A stretch of 64,000 nucleotides of DNA from Baylisascaris procyonis. Lineage: Eukaryota; Nematoda; Chromadorea; Rhabditida; Ascarididae. Shown here piece after piece: positions 1-13,900 of this stretch. A program made the translations under genes and the position numbers. The stretch is from assembly GCA_037389465.1 (NCBI GenBank), contig JAZARR010000078.1, positions 2,101,001 to 2,165,000 on the forward strand. Reading direction: 5' to 3'. The first letter of the stretch is position 1. Every line of letters starts with the position of its first letter. Under the pieces are notes generated by a model. The model made no database searches. It worked only from the letters and a program-made list of their open reading frames with translations, and was not told the DNA's origin.

Positions 1-586
1 CCAGAACATCATTGCACCTAATTATAGAACGTTCAACCCACTGTTGTGTGCCTAGTATATTGTTTAAGGAGTCAAAAACTATTTAGAACTGCTTAATCTT
101 ATTTCATGATTTGCTGTTGAAAGATGAGTTTATAGATTGTCGAACAGAATCAAAATTTAGTGGAAATAATAAATATTTGCTCACCTATGGAATATAGTAA
201 TATTAATTGGTTACTTGATTATCTGCATCGCCTTATTCTCTGCTTTTTTTTCTATTGTTAACACTAAATGCTATATCTTCTTAGTTCAAAGTGTTTTTCC
301 AGAGCAATTTTCAAGTTTCATCTTGGTGCTTCATATTTCTGTAACGTTGTGTTGATGACGAGACGGAAAAAAAGATAGCAGATATCAATAATGAGTTAAT
401 TTCGTGATGAGATCGCTGATCTCATCTCGACGTTGAATGAGTGAATTGAGAGTGTTTAATTTACAGCGATAGAGATGATCTGTGTTTGCACCACGAGACA
501 CAGTTTGCATTAGTTGGACGTGTCAGTGCACATGTAGAAGTTTATTGTTAGCGATTCCTCTTGGGAAAGATGCGTTGAGTGGTCTT
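1..586. other. 5' flank of the DENND2 gene
   Basis: AT-rich sequence upstream of the first coding exon of the DENND2-like gene. I see no convincing ORF, TATA box or repeat. It is either intergenic or the end of an upstream intron, because the first coding exon is preceded by a splice acceptor. The promoter may therefore lie here or outside the window. Confidence 0.5.
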
Positions 587-607
587 TTTTTGCAGAGTAA
601 ATAGCTA
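587..607 (+). promoter_or_regulatory. Splice acceptor and short leader just before the DENND2 start codon (candidate trans-splice site)
   Basis: A run of seven T followed by GCAG ends at 595. Only 12 bases (596-607), with an in-frame TAG, separate it from the ATG at 608. Acceptors this close to an ATG are typical of spliced-leader addition in nematodes, which is established knowledge. An ordinary acceptor following a non-coding first exon would look the same. The in-frame stop supports 608 as the true start. Confidence 0.5.
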
Positions 608-3600
608 ATGACTGCAGCTGCAGTGAAGGTTCGAGATGGTCAAAGTCAATCAGATAGTAGTCGTCCTTTAAGCGTGAGCGAGAGACGAGCCTTCTTCGAG
701 AGACTTCAAACGTCTGCGTCGATGGATATATCTGCTAGTGCCAGTAAGGTTGGTACTAGCTATTAATGAATATTTTCAAGGAAAATTTCTTTTGTCTTTT
801 AACTTTGAAAGTATCCTATTTCATTTGCAGCGCTTATTACAAAACTGTTTCTTTGAAAGTGTCATGCTATGAAAAAAACATTGTGAAAGAGAGGAGAGGA
901 AGGAAAGCGGGGAACGAAGAGTGATGGGAAAAAAAGGGATTGTACAACTTTGTTGCAGAGTGTTGATCTATGCAGAAGTACAATTCGCAGAGGTGTAGTC
1001 AGTCGATATAAGCGATTTGCCAGTTGTGACAAGGTTTGTTTAATTGTTGCGAGAAATTTTCTTTCTTATTGCTCACATTAGCATTTATAGGATATTCTAG
1101 CTTGACATCAATATTCGATCATGAGACAGTAGTGATTTCCGTTTTCTATGTTGACGTATAAATTTAATCTACTTGAACGAGTAAATTATTCTAACAAATT
1201 TGCATATTATATCCGAAGTAATATGCAGATTTTCATAATAGCAGATCAAGCTTGAACGTTACTTGTTTCATCGAGCAAACTGTTATGCTGAAAAAGTTGT
1301 GCTACTCAAATTCAAAAAGAATAGAGCTCGAGTTTTATCATTTATATGTTCTGCAACAAAGAAAATAATTACTAGTCAAAAAACTTCAGTGCGCATATAT
1401 AGTTTAGTGCAAAAACCACCCAAATCTGGAAAATAAAAAAATACCTTTCATATATTGTTTAGCCAATAATACTTGCGTTTATTGCTATTTTCGATGTTTT
1501 TTTGAATTTGTTATGTGGAAAAGGTTTAATTTCACAGTTTGTCAATATTATAGGCTGTACAAGCTGGAAACTCGGAAATGAAAGAAAATGTGACACCTTC
1601 ACCAACTTCAACAGAACTGTTTGCGATTGCAGTGCGAGGTGAACCTCCAGCTAAACCACGACGCACATTCGCACATGGTCGTGAACTATTGCGGCAAGCG
1701 AACGTTTGCTTGCTAGATGAGAACGAATTCCATGCCGTTTTACAGACGCCAACACCGTCTGTCAATAGTATGTATTGCCGCGTGTTTTTTTTTTTTTTTT
1801 TTTTTTTCTACAACTAGGCGCACCTGTACTATCAAACAAATTTGCGTAGGTTTGAGGAGAATGCCTGTACTCTTTTAGACATTTTTAAAGACAGCGTTTG
1901 CTCTGCTTTATAATGTTCCCTGTTCTACTAGTCGGGGAAATTTTTTTGTGCATAATTATTCCCTAACTGAATGGTGACTTCGACTTATTGTGGCTTCATC
2001 TGTACATGCGAACGGTGGTTTGAGCAGAGAGTCATGGGTGCGTGAGTTTTAAATGTTTACTGGATTCGTTGAAGGATTAGGTAAAGCATAGAAAGGGGGT
2101 CCAAATGGTATTTGTCGATGAACGTTGGTGTCTAAGAGTGGGCCGATTTTCTAAGATTGCTTATTTTCCTTTTTTTTTTAACGTTGTAATAAACAGCGGT
2201 GATTTTGATGTTAAAATTTTACTGAAAAGCACTGAATTATGGCATGAACTGTTGAGATATTTTGCATAAGAAAAAATTCGCTTTATGAAACTTTGCTAGA
2301 TCATAATAACATAATAGACCCATGAACCGCACTCTTGAAGAGCAAAGTTCCTTTCAATATCAGCGTGAAGGGAAATTCTCAAAAAGTAGGATTTCGTTTT
2401 AAATTATTAAGTTTAGTTTAAAGGTAGAGGAATGTAAAATTTTTTGTTTTTCCCTGCAATTTCTTAGCCGTTTTTTTTTTTTTTGATTTTCATTTGTTTG
2501 TTCCATTTAAGATGGGGATGTTTTTCTTTCAGTAGAAGTGGTTTTGAAAAATGTTTGAATAGAACGAGAAATACCATCGCATTCATTTCGCACTTTTTTA
2601 TATCCGAAAGACTCCGTTTTTGACTTATTGTCATGCAAGAAATAAGCACCCCCACAGTCGACTGTATGTCAAATCTTTTTGCTCTTTCGATGCGTTGAAT
2701 ATTCTTTCTCTGTGAAGCTGCCTTGCTGAATTCAAATAATTTTATGTGTTTGACACCGTTTCAAGGTCAACCAGCCTTTCATCTGACTATTTTGGCCACA
2801 GAATGTGCCAATGCTTGATGCATAACCGATAATTGATACGTTGGTTAGCCCCAGTAGTTGATAAAAGTTGGCCTTCGTTGGCTTCTTATACGTGAATAAA
2901 ACCGTAGACGTTGGACACTTAAAAGCATTGCCCGCCAAAGTTCCCTTCATATTACGATATTTTATTGAAAGGGGAAGGGGACGGGGAGAGGGGGGAAGAG
3001 GTTTTATTCAGCTGAATGGAATGTCTTATTAAAAAGCAAATTACATTTGTTTTCACAGAATCTTCGCGCTTTGGAATGATTAAGCCCGACGTTTTGATTT
3101 CAATAAATTTGAACAGCGGGCATCGTCCTTCATAGATTTTATTTTTTTTTTTTCTGAGAAAGGAAGAATTTTTTAATCATCTCTTTAATTTTATTCTCTT
3201 CTTTGCAGAGCAGCAGGTCCATCCCCTACGAAGCCCTGGCCCAACGAGATATCTCAAACTCCCTCGTGTATGTTCTTTAAAATTCTTCATTATCTTTTAT
3301 GTCACCTTCAGTCTATATGATCATAGTATCGGTCGTTGGTTCGTCTGTTTGTGAGTGTCTGCTGATCGGTCATTCTTCCGTTGAATCTGCGTATAGGCGA
3401 TAAATCGCTCGCTTAATTGTCGTATCAACAAAATTTGCTAATTTAAGAGAGTTTAACCAGAGTGGGTTCTGGGTAAATGTCTGGCCAACCGTATATTATA
3501 TGTGACATGCTGATGTCACATATATTTTTTCGAAACCAAGCCAGCGCCAGCTGATGAATAAAAAATTCGAAACCAAGTCATGTGTGCATTTGATTAGAGT

Positions 3601-6600
3601 CTGCTCCAGCTGGTCGCCTTCTTTTTTGCAATCAGGCCAAACAGTGAACAGAAAAATCTATTGCAACGTTCACCGCGAAAATAAAGACGAAAAAGTGTGA
3701 ACTGAAAAATATCTTTGCCACCGCATATCAGTTTTGACAGATTGTCAATAGTTTTCTATAACAAAAGCGGTTAGGTCGACTGGTAAGGTTGGCGGACTTT
3801 GTGCTATTCGCAACTCAGTTTTTCGAAATGAAATTCAATAAATACTCTGTAGCTCGAGAATAATCAAATACCGCATTCATTTTTATAGCCGACGAGATGG
3901 TTTTGCAAACTTTTTTGCCAGGATTTCTGGATTTTATAACTGGTGCGCGTTGGATCAGCCAGCAATCCTGTCGTTTAATGCGTATTATGCGAACTGAATT
4001 TTATTGCCATTCCTTCTCCGTAGTATACGATTGGAAACTATAGGCAAAGCAGATCAACGGAGAGACAGAGGCATGTACGCGTATACCGTGATGCATCCTA
4101 AAATGTATTTCGAAAACTCATAAAAAGTGCACGCAAAAGTAAAAAAATAATTCCACTGAAAAAGTTAATTTTGGTGTTTTTTTTCTGTGGATTTTGTCTG
4201 TTTTCACCCTCTAGTTTTATTACATCAGGAGGAGAGTTATTTCCCTGAGACAAATTGCAGCTCATTGAGCAGCAATTCCCCAAAATTTTATCAGATCGCT
4301 TATTTTATGAAAGTGAGGTGCTTAGGTAGATCAGATAACAGTCGATGGTAGTGGATGCGTATAGCGACGTTTATTATTGAATAGATTTTAGATTACTAAC
4401 TCATACTCTATAGAAATGAATTTGAATTATAATTATACTCCACAAGAACTGTTTAGCAGTATGAAGAGAAGTTGTTTAATTCCACGATACTATGAGCGCT
4501 TATTATTTACCGTTCTTTTGAATTCTGCCTCTGATGTTTTTGAGCAGATGTTCTTCGAATTAGATAGTAATGCGCATTTCAAGAATATAAAAAATGGAAA
4601 GCGGCGGCGCACAAAATGTATATACGTTTTTTACATTCCAGCTGGTTAGGGCGTACATGCTGCTTAATGCTGAAAATAGAAATCAAAATAATGCATCATA
4701 CATTCCCTTTGCAACCGATGGGTTCATTTACCGAAAAGATTTACAATCATTTAGACTTTCAAAACTTGTGGTTACAGATCTCAGATACATTGGTAGCTAG
4801 GTGTTGGCCAGTCGGAATGGAATTCGATTTAGAAGGTCGTATTATGATTTATATTGTAGCCACAAATTTCTTCACCATAGTTCCCAGGGTCTGCAATTTG
4901 AAAGTACCTCGGATAAGCATCCTGGCAGGCAGACAAATGCAGGCATACGCATAGGCATCACCACAATGCGCTTTCCAGAAATGTTTGAAAAAGTGCTGAA
5001 AATTATTCGACTAATATTTGTTCATTATTGCATCAATTTTGTAGGGAAGTTTATTAATCGCCATAGATTCGTGACAGCTGCCTACAATGAGTCATACTCA
5101 CCCCGGTGTGCATACATTTGAATAAAAATTAGCTCCACCACATAGAGATGCACTTATCCGTGTTGTAGCGCACATCGAATCTGTGTCACTACGTCAATAA
5201 CAATCATTTGCGCTTTCGTTGTGCTCGTTTGCGCTATTTATTTATGGCTACTGATATTTCGTGATTTATCGCTTGAAAAAAAAAAATTTTTTTTTGTTGA
5301 AAAACTAACTGATGTTTGATATCATTTTGAGTAATGGAATAGAATGAATCGTAGTAAGAGTTCATGTATTTGAATCGAAAGTGTCACTGAAGGCATAATT
5401 CTCGATTTTGTCACTTGATACATTTGAATTTGCAAAAACAAGAGACTTTTCAAGTTTACAGGAAATTTTCTTATTTGAATATTACTCTCTATATTGTTCA
5501 TGTTTGCATTAATGTAGTGAATAAGCTAGTTTTCCTTATTCTTTTCCCATTTAGCTTATTCTAAAGCGATGATTTCTGTTTCGTTAGACGTTTATTTATT
5601 TATTTAATTTTTTTTAAAAGAAACATATCATTTAAATCGGTATGCTCCTGTCACTTGCAATGTGCTGTTTTTTTTTTTTTTTCTTAAGGGAATGACTTCA
5701 TTTTGTGTAATCGATGATTTTACTAAAACAAGACAATATTTCAAATTTGAGTAGCAAACCGTTTACAGATACTTTCAAAACTTTCATCCAAGAAACGAAA
5801 TTCTAGAGTTAAAAGAGAGATCCTTTTGATAACTTTTTATCAAAAATCGTCAAATCATTGCAAGCACTGGATTTCCCTTATACAAAACACGGTGGTTAAA
5901 TTTTTTCATTCCATCGCCTTCCCAACAAGGATGGCTATCCCTTCCCCTCCCCCTCTCTCCTTTACAAAATTTCTAATGTTTCCCGTCACGAGGTCAATCT
6001 TTTAATGTAGTGCTTTAAAAAGGAAAGACTTGTTGCTTTCTTAGGATACCAATTTCATAAAGAAATATGACCAACGGGTATCCCTAAGCAGAAAAAAAGC
6101 ATATGATGTCGCAAACAGAAAAGATTTATCATGGTATTGTCGAGGTATATCATTGCAAATAAATGAATGCGAACCAAAAGTTTAGCAAAGACGAAATATT
6201 GATTCAAGAATCGAAAAGTTCTCAAGAGGTAAAGGTCTTATATTGATTGAAGCGAAAACATTGTAAACGTGAATGCTTTTTGTGTCTCTCGTATTAAGTC
6301 GAACATGGGGAATTTCTGGTTTTCAAAGTAAATTCTTTTTGAGATTAATGTGAAGGAGAAGGATCCGCCATGGGATTTTTCAAAAAGCTTTATTGAACGA
6401 AAGTTCCAAGATTATTTAAATTAAGCAAGCGAAGAAAATTTGCAATTGCTATTTTAGTTCTGACTGTGCTGTTGTTAATGCCGTTTTGGTAGTATAAAGA
6501 GGGGGAATTCTGATATGAGTCGTCCTCTCGGCTTCTAAAAGTCGCCCTCTCTCGTTTAGGCCACACCGAGAGGAGAGAGGAAGGTGGGTTCGTGCCAGCT

Positions 6601-9600
6601 CTGTTTGGGACTTATCGCAGTAATTAATAAGACGCCGAAATATTTCTCGATGAGAAGAAAGCTTTAATTGTAGCTGAAACAAACGTGCGATAGGATATGC
6701 GGATGGAGGAGCAGTTTCTGGAGAGGAGCAGCTTTTTACTCTTTGATGAAGGCCATAAAAATCGCGCCACATAAAATGATCAGAAAAATTGTAGATTGGT
6801 AGTTGGTCAACAACACAATTGCCCGACACATGAGCCATTCGATAAAACAACCACATTGAACGGTGTCATTTCGCATCTTTGCGTTGTAAAGCAGATTGTT
6901 TTCCGCTGATTAGAGAGCATGATACGTTTTTAGTAAACGCTTCGAGCATAAAGGAAAGCATGTTTTTGTTGAATTTCCACATCGGTGCGAGCAGGTGGTA
7001 AAATATTCAAAGTTTTGTTTCAAAATCAAAAATCACACTATGCATGAATAATTGTATGAACCTTCGCCTGTGGCAAGTGGAAGGAATCATTTATAAAGGA
7101 AGGCAAACATATTTTAAAGACCGTAGTAGGCGGATGAGTAGAGAAAAAATCATTTTATTTGAGCACATTTCTAGATCACATCCCGAAAATTTCAACGGCT
7201 CTACAACAACACAGGAACGCTTACTTCAGTGATAGAGTATCTATAAATACCGATCTAGTATCAAAGCAATTCATAAAGTTTGTTAACGGCCGCGCATTGT
7301 CTACTGTGGCAATCTCACATCGAGTGCCTTCTTTGTGACCTTATAAAATTATCATTCTTTTGCATTGTGGAATCATTTTAATGTAGTCACTTTCAGGATT
7401 TCTTCAGTAACTCAAATATATCTTATTGCATCTGATTCAAGGATCTGATAACCCTTTTTTTCTAAAACCTTCCTGCGCATTTGATGCTGCATCGCCCATA
7501 AGCCATCTTAGCATTTCTTGACGCATCTTTCCCCAGCCTTGTTGTCGATGTTTTATGTTGACCTCCCTCTTAAGTTTTGAAATCGTCTTCGGGTTGATAG
7601 GTATTTGCCTAAAAGTAGGATGAGGGGTCATCAACCTGAGGGCGATGTATATGCATCAATGATGCCCCTCTCAGGAGGTTGTCATGTCCAGTTCGTGACG
7701 TTCTTGTCGCGGTTATGTAAACTTGCATAAAAACATTGACGCTGCTTCATGTTTACTTACGCTCTTATCGGAAATAAAGTGCTGTAAATATTTCCATCGC
7801 TCCTGCTGCCTCAAATCCATCCCTTTATTTAATGTTTGGGTTTATTTTAGCGGCATTTACACGGGCATTGTTGGCCAGTTGATTGTAGTGCACCGTCGCT
7901 TTTTTACATGTCTGAATTATAACTTTACTAGTTGCATATCTCGTATTTTTACATGTCTGAATTATAACTTTACTAGCTGTATAACTTTTTTGATAATGAA
8001 ACTGACTTAACTTGATAAATGAACTAAGAGTAAGTGAATAATTGAATCTAAAATAGTTACTGTAAAAAGCTACATGCCACTATTTTCTGCACCAAAATAC
8101 TATCAAAACTGTTCAAGAGGGATGACGGTGAAAAGGCGTTATTTGGAAACGCTTAACGTGAGGCTGCGCACCGACGAATAAGGTGGCTGCCAATCGGATA
8201 GATACGTTCGTTAACTAGATGAAATGTGCGAAAATCCCGTTAACGCGCATTTTAGAGGTGCGCAAGTTCATCTAAGCCGAGTGCACAAAGTGTGCCGGTT
8301 ATTAACTGTGCATCTCGCCGATTGATTCTGTCGGCGGTTATATGCTTATCTCAAAGGCTAAGCCATGCATGTCTAAGTTCAAATGGCCTATAAAGGTGAA
8401 ACCGCGAACGACTCATTACAACAGCTATTATATACTTGATCTTGATATCCTACGTGGATAACTGTGGTAATTCTAGAGCTAATACATGCACCAAAGCTCC
8501 GATTTCTGACGAGCGCATTTATTAGATTAAAACCAATCGGGTTTCTGCCCGTCAATTGATGACTCTGAATAACTATAGCTGATTGCATGGTCTCGAACCG
8601 GCGACGTGTCTATCAAATGTCTGCCTTATCAACTGTCGATGGTAGTTCTTGTGCCTACCATGGTTGTAACGGGTAGCGGAGAATAAGGGTTCGACTCCGG
8701 AGAGGGAGCCTGAGAAATGGCTACCACATCCAAGGAGGGCAGAAGGCGAGCAAATTACCCACTCTCGGCATGAGGAGGTAGTGACGAGAAATAACGAGAC
8801 CGTTCTGTATGAGGCCGGTCATCGGAATGAGTATAATTTAAACGCGTTAAGGAGGATTTGTGAGAGAGAGGGCAAGTATGGTGCTAGCAGCCGCGGTAAT
8901 TCCAGTTCTTAAAATGTATGTCGTCATTGCTGCGGTTAAAACGCTCGTATTTGGTTCTGTGCCTCAGGACTTAACCCGCCTACTGAGCGAGAACTGGGCT
9001 CCTGGGCTAGTTCTGCTGGTTTTCCCTACTTTGCCTTCATCGGTCGCGTAGGATGGCTAACGAGTTTACTTTGAAAAAATCTGGGTCCTTGACGCGGGCT
9101 TATGTATGAGTACTGGTGCATGGAATAATAGAGTAGGATCTCAGTTCATTTTTGTTGGTTTTCTGATCTCAGATAATGGTTAAGGGGGACGGACGGGGGC
9201 ATTTGTATCGCTCCCTGAGAAACGATATTCTTGGACCGTAGCGAGACGTTCCACTGCGAAAGCATTTCCCAAGAATGTCTTCATTAATCAAGAACGAAAG
9301 TCAGAGGTTCGAAGGCGATCAGATACCGCTCTAGTTCTAACCGTAACCGATTCCAACTAGCGTTCCATCGACAGTAAATAGGCATTGACGGGCAGATTCT
9401 CGGAAACGGAAGTCTTTCAGTCCTTTGGGAAGTATGGTTGCGAAGCTGAACTTAAAGAAGTTGAGGGAAGGGCGTCACCAGGAGTGAGGCCTGCGACTTA
9501 GTTTGCCTCAACACGAAAAGACCTGGCGCGGGCACCGTGAGGATTGATAGATTGAGAGCACTTTCTTGATTCGGTGGTTGGTGGTGTATGGCCGTTCATA

Positions 9601-12600
9601 GTTGGTGGAGCGATTTGTCTAGTTTATCCCGATGACGAGCCAGACTCTAGCCTATTAAATAGTCATCAGATAAACAAGTCCGGAAGCTGTTTTAAGTGGC
9701 GACTTCCAATAGAGCAAAGAAAACCATCGCTTTTCAAGGTTCTTATCATTTGCTATGAACGACAGGTGTTTTCCGTAGGTTTTCGAGAATGATGTTACGC
9801 TCACTTTTCATATTAATAGCAATGTTTACCTCATTTCCTGCTTATTCTTTAATGATTTACTGAAGAAAATGAGCACAATAACTGTGCGCTTTTCAACATG
9901 GATATTTATGTGGGTCAATTACGGCTACGGTGATTAAGTGTGTGCTTGTTTTTCAGCTATATTTATGTATTCATATGAGTGTATTGTGGGTTCATATGTG
10001 CAACAAATTATGCCCTCGAATCTGAGGACTTGTCACCATGAGACTTTATAAAATCAGAAGCCGCAATTTGGCTCATTTTTCTTAATGATTATTTTGGAAT
10101 CCATGGCTGTTCAACATTTTTGGTAAAGTTCCCCACCGCATTAAGGAAGCCGACTTCGGAAATAAGTGTTATGGTCACCTCATATGCATAGACAGGGTTG
10201 AAGTCAATGATCTATCAACGAATTGCAGCACTCAGTAGGCTGTGATTTTAAAGAATTGATGTTTATTTTCGTTTTTATTTTTGCCTCATGTCAAGATTTT
10301 GTCACTCGATTTTTCAAGTTATGATATGCTTGGGAACAAAGCATATGCTGAGGTATTGCAGTCTTCGAGGCATATAGCACACATTCAACAACAGCTTTTT
10401 TCTTCTGTTGCTGCCTGCAGCAGACCACCGCCATTGCCGCCGAAACCAAGCCTCTCACCACTTGCGTTGAAAGGTCGCCCAACCTATTTCCAGGTTCAGC
10501 TTATATATGCAAAATTCGTTCACTATTACTGAATTCTCGGTGCAAAAGGTTGCAGTTGTTTAATATAAGATTACAGATTAATTTCTCTCGCTGTTTCAAA
10601 TCCGTATTATTGTGCATTTCACTTCTTGTTTTTATATTCTCTTGGGAAGGCAAGTAATTTGCACTTCTGTCAGAACCGCGTTTTTTTATTGCTTCACTTA
10701 TTTTGTTGGGAATTTTGATTATTTGTGGCTAATAAGCAGTTAATGTTATAAACTGATTGTAAATTGTATTAAGTCTTATTTAAAGGGCCACTTTTGCACC
10801 AGTTTTTTTTTTAAGTTATTGGATCGGCCCGCGTTAATATCACCTAGTTCACAATGGGTTGTTTCTAGTTTTTGCGGTGTTCATAGCTCCGTTGAAAGTG
10901 CATAGAAGTAATTCAGCTATCACACGAAAGCGATTCACCTTCTTCTGGCAACTGTACGCGTGCATCGGCGCACGAGCAGTGGCTACCTGACGGACATTTG
11001 GTGCGTTATCATTCAGACGAGAGCCTATACGCCACACCGGCTCCACCCAGGACGCATCAGCACAATCCTTTTTACGCTCAACCTATGGCTCAGGTGCGAC
11101 TCTTTTTACTGATGTCTTAATTCATTTCCTGATTTTCACGTTTGCAGCAATCCCTGAAAATGATCTAAGGGCCAGACTTCGTGTTCATAGGTGGTCTCTT
11201 ACAAAGCAAGTCAGAAGCCATTACTAACTTCTGTGAATTTTTTACAGTTTTTCATTTGCCAGAATATATTGCAAAATGTTCGATGCCAATATTTCTCTTC
11301 CTTTTTTAAAATCGTTTCAAATTTTTTAAGGTGATACACTCGCAGAAGAGAAGCGCGTTATCTTGATTCGATCGGAGTGTATCTTTGAAAATCAATAGTG
11401 TATCAACGCGAAATTTTAAACTTTTTTCATTTCTTCTCGTCCCATTCGTGAAGTGAAATCATGCCGTATCTACGAAAGCACCATTATTTTTCACAGAAGT
11501 GATGACGGTGCTTGAGAAGGTAAGGAAAAATGGCGGTGGTTAAAACGTGATTGCAACTGAAATTTTGTAAATTTTAAAGGGTCAGATTTTTAGTGAAGAT
11601 ACCTTGGGTGTTTTTTTCCTCTCGAAAGTTGTGGAAGTAAATAATGAAATGCAAGGAACGAACGCTACTATTTGCTCAGCGTCACTCCGACATATGGCTA
11701 TTACCATTGCTAGTGCCTCTCATCAGTGGAATTAATATAGCACTATCATTTCATTCACTCTTTTCGTCACATTATTTGAAGCCTATCTGGGTGTGAGCTG
11801 AATTTTTTAATCTTTCTTCCACTCGTTATTATCGCCCCTGTTTGAGCAATGTTGCATGAGAAGGGGTTTTTTTTTTCTTAAATATTAACCTAGGTTTATT
11901 TAAGACTGTTTGATTACGGCAGCGGACCACAACTCTAAAATTTTATGTATCGAATGTTGTTTCAGAACTTATCTAATTGGGCTGTTGTTGGCATCGCTAT
12001 ATGACATTAACATTGCAATGCTTTATTTGATGGCATTAATCCGTAGTGATCTAGAGATATGCATTTCTTTCTTCTTTTTTTTTTTTTTTAAATTTTATTC
12101 GGTGCTGTTTCCTCTAATTTCTTCTCATTTCTATCATCATTTTGTGTTCTACCAGAACATTCAAGCACTCTTCTCTGTTCTTTGCTTGGTCTTAATTTTG
12201 GCGTAAAGCATGCCCTTTGACAAGCCAAAGCTGTCTTCGCTTTCAGAGACTCCTGTTGATAAAATTTTCATCTAAATGCCTCTTGATTTACTAGCAGAAT
12301 CTTTGGGGCTATATTATTGTTTTGCAGGTTACTTCTTCCTATGTGTGTTCTCGTTGCTGTCTTCGCTTTATTTCATCTCTGATTTTGTCTGTCTTTCTTA
12401 TCTCTTGATAAAATACACCTTTAAGTCTCGTCGAGTATGGCGTTAATTCATTTTGGTTTCATCGTCAAACGTGATACGTTATCTCTCTCTTTCTCTCTGT
12501 GTGTGTATGTTTGTTCGCAGAGACAGCCGCGGACGCTATACGTTTCTTTTCACTCCTTGTGTATCGCTCTTTGTTTGTTTATGGTAAACGTCCAGATGGC

Positions 12601-13865
12601 AGACAGCAGAAAGAGTGCTATTCCTACGTGCATCTTAGCACAATTGCGCATAAAGAGTACTTTGTGGAGTTCGCAACTTTGCACCTTCCACTGAATGAGT
12701 TGGAATTTGTTGCTCAAGGTCTTGAAATCAGATTTCATGCGGAAAATTCATCTGTCATCAGCCAATGAAATGCTGTCGCTTTAAAAATACCGCATCTTTT
12801 GAAATTTAATGGATGAACGGCCGGATGCGGAATTGAGACTCAGCTCATGAGTTAATTGATGCATATTGTATATGCATATTGTTTAATTAGTAGGTGTTGC
12901 TTTCAGGCGCCCCTCAAATGTGGTCAAAAGTTTGCTAGGATTCGAACCGAGCCCAGTAGTTTCAACTCAGAGACTACTATCGAGCGTACGAGACTTCACA
13001 GAGCTGCGCCCATTATTCGGTAGGTTTCCTAAGACATCCGCTCTTCCATCGAAAAACTAAGAAAATATTGTGTGATAATTGTTGCACAGATTCTTTAATA
13101 TATTACAATATCGTTCAATCGCTTACGTTACAATTTCATATGTCAGTGGATGGATTCGTAAAGCGGACGCTGCTTTTCGGCATAAATGCAGTTACTGTGA
13201 GATAAGAAATGAATGGTTTTCATTTGGGCATGTAGTATCTGATCTGATTAGATTGTTGCGAATGAAAATGTTGCTGCCCGTCGTTGTTGACAATGCGTTA
13301 AATCTTGACACTTTACATCGGAATCGAGGAGCATCGCTTTGCATGTTTTCTCCCACTTGATACGATCGAACTACTATATGCGTGTTTCTCGTTTCATCTA
13401 TTCCTTGTTTTGAATGAGTGAAAATCTTTTATCGACCATTGCATTTCTTTAGTTTGATGGGAAATTTTTCCACTGACATAATTATTGAATAAATGAAGCA
13501 TACCAACTTAGAAGTGATCTTGTGCCTAGCATGACACTCATTTCCATCAATTATAGAGACTTCATGGCTACGACTTATCAATAGAAATACTTTTCCTACT
13601 CTTTAGCTCATTTATTTTGTGATTTTGGCTTAACATTAAGAAAAAGCAGTATATTTTAGTGGAAATAACCAGGTTTTCGAAATTCTTCCATTTGCTTACA
13701 CGATAGTTAATTTCATCGGTGCGACAACGATAATCTTAAATGGAGATGATCGTCCTGCTGTGGTTTTTTAGTGTGAGTTGCGTTGTAATGCGCGTACGGT
13801 GGGTGCACTGACCCTATGAGTACGCTTGCAAGAAATTGCCTATATAAAAAGCACGTTTTGTGTAT

Positions 13866-13900
<35 letters not shown>

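Larger units (their letters stand above)
3268..10295 (+). other. DENND2 intron 4, 7 kb, hosts an rDNA insertion
   Basis: The largest intron of the gene. Most of it is AT-rich filler. It contains a perfect 12-bp hairpin (3497-3524), a 45-bp tandem duplication (7901-7980) and an 18S rRNA pseudogene with apparent upstream spacer (about 8120-9662). ORFs at 4416-5121 and on the minus strand at 6449-6856 lack supporting splice sites or recognisable domains. Confidence 0.7.

Noticed and set aside
6449..6856. Minus-strand ORF of 135 codons
   Set aside because: It lies in DENND2 intron 4 with no splice signals, domain or protein-like pattern, and is consistent with chance in a less AT-rich patch.
8388..9051. 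ORFs within the 18S copy
   Set aside because: They are accidental frames in rRNA-derived sequence.
12520..12584. Possible extra DENND2 exon
   Set aside because: It has a good acceptor and a phase-neutral fit, but the peptide is hydrophobic, lacks family support and is not needed to keep the frame.
12936..12947. tRNA B-box-like sequence on the minus strand (ggttcgaatcc)
   Set aside because: The flanking bases do not form a T stem and no acceptor or D stem is present. The bases are coding in the DENND2 exon 12907-13019.
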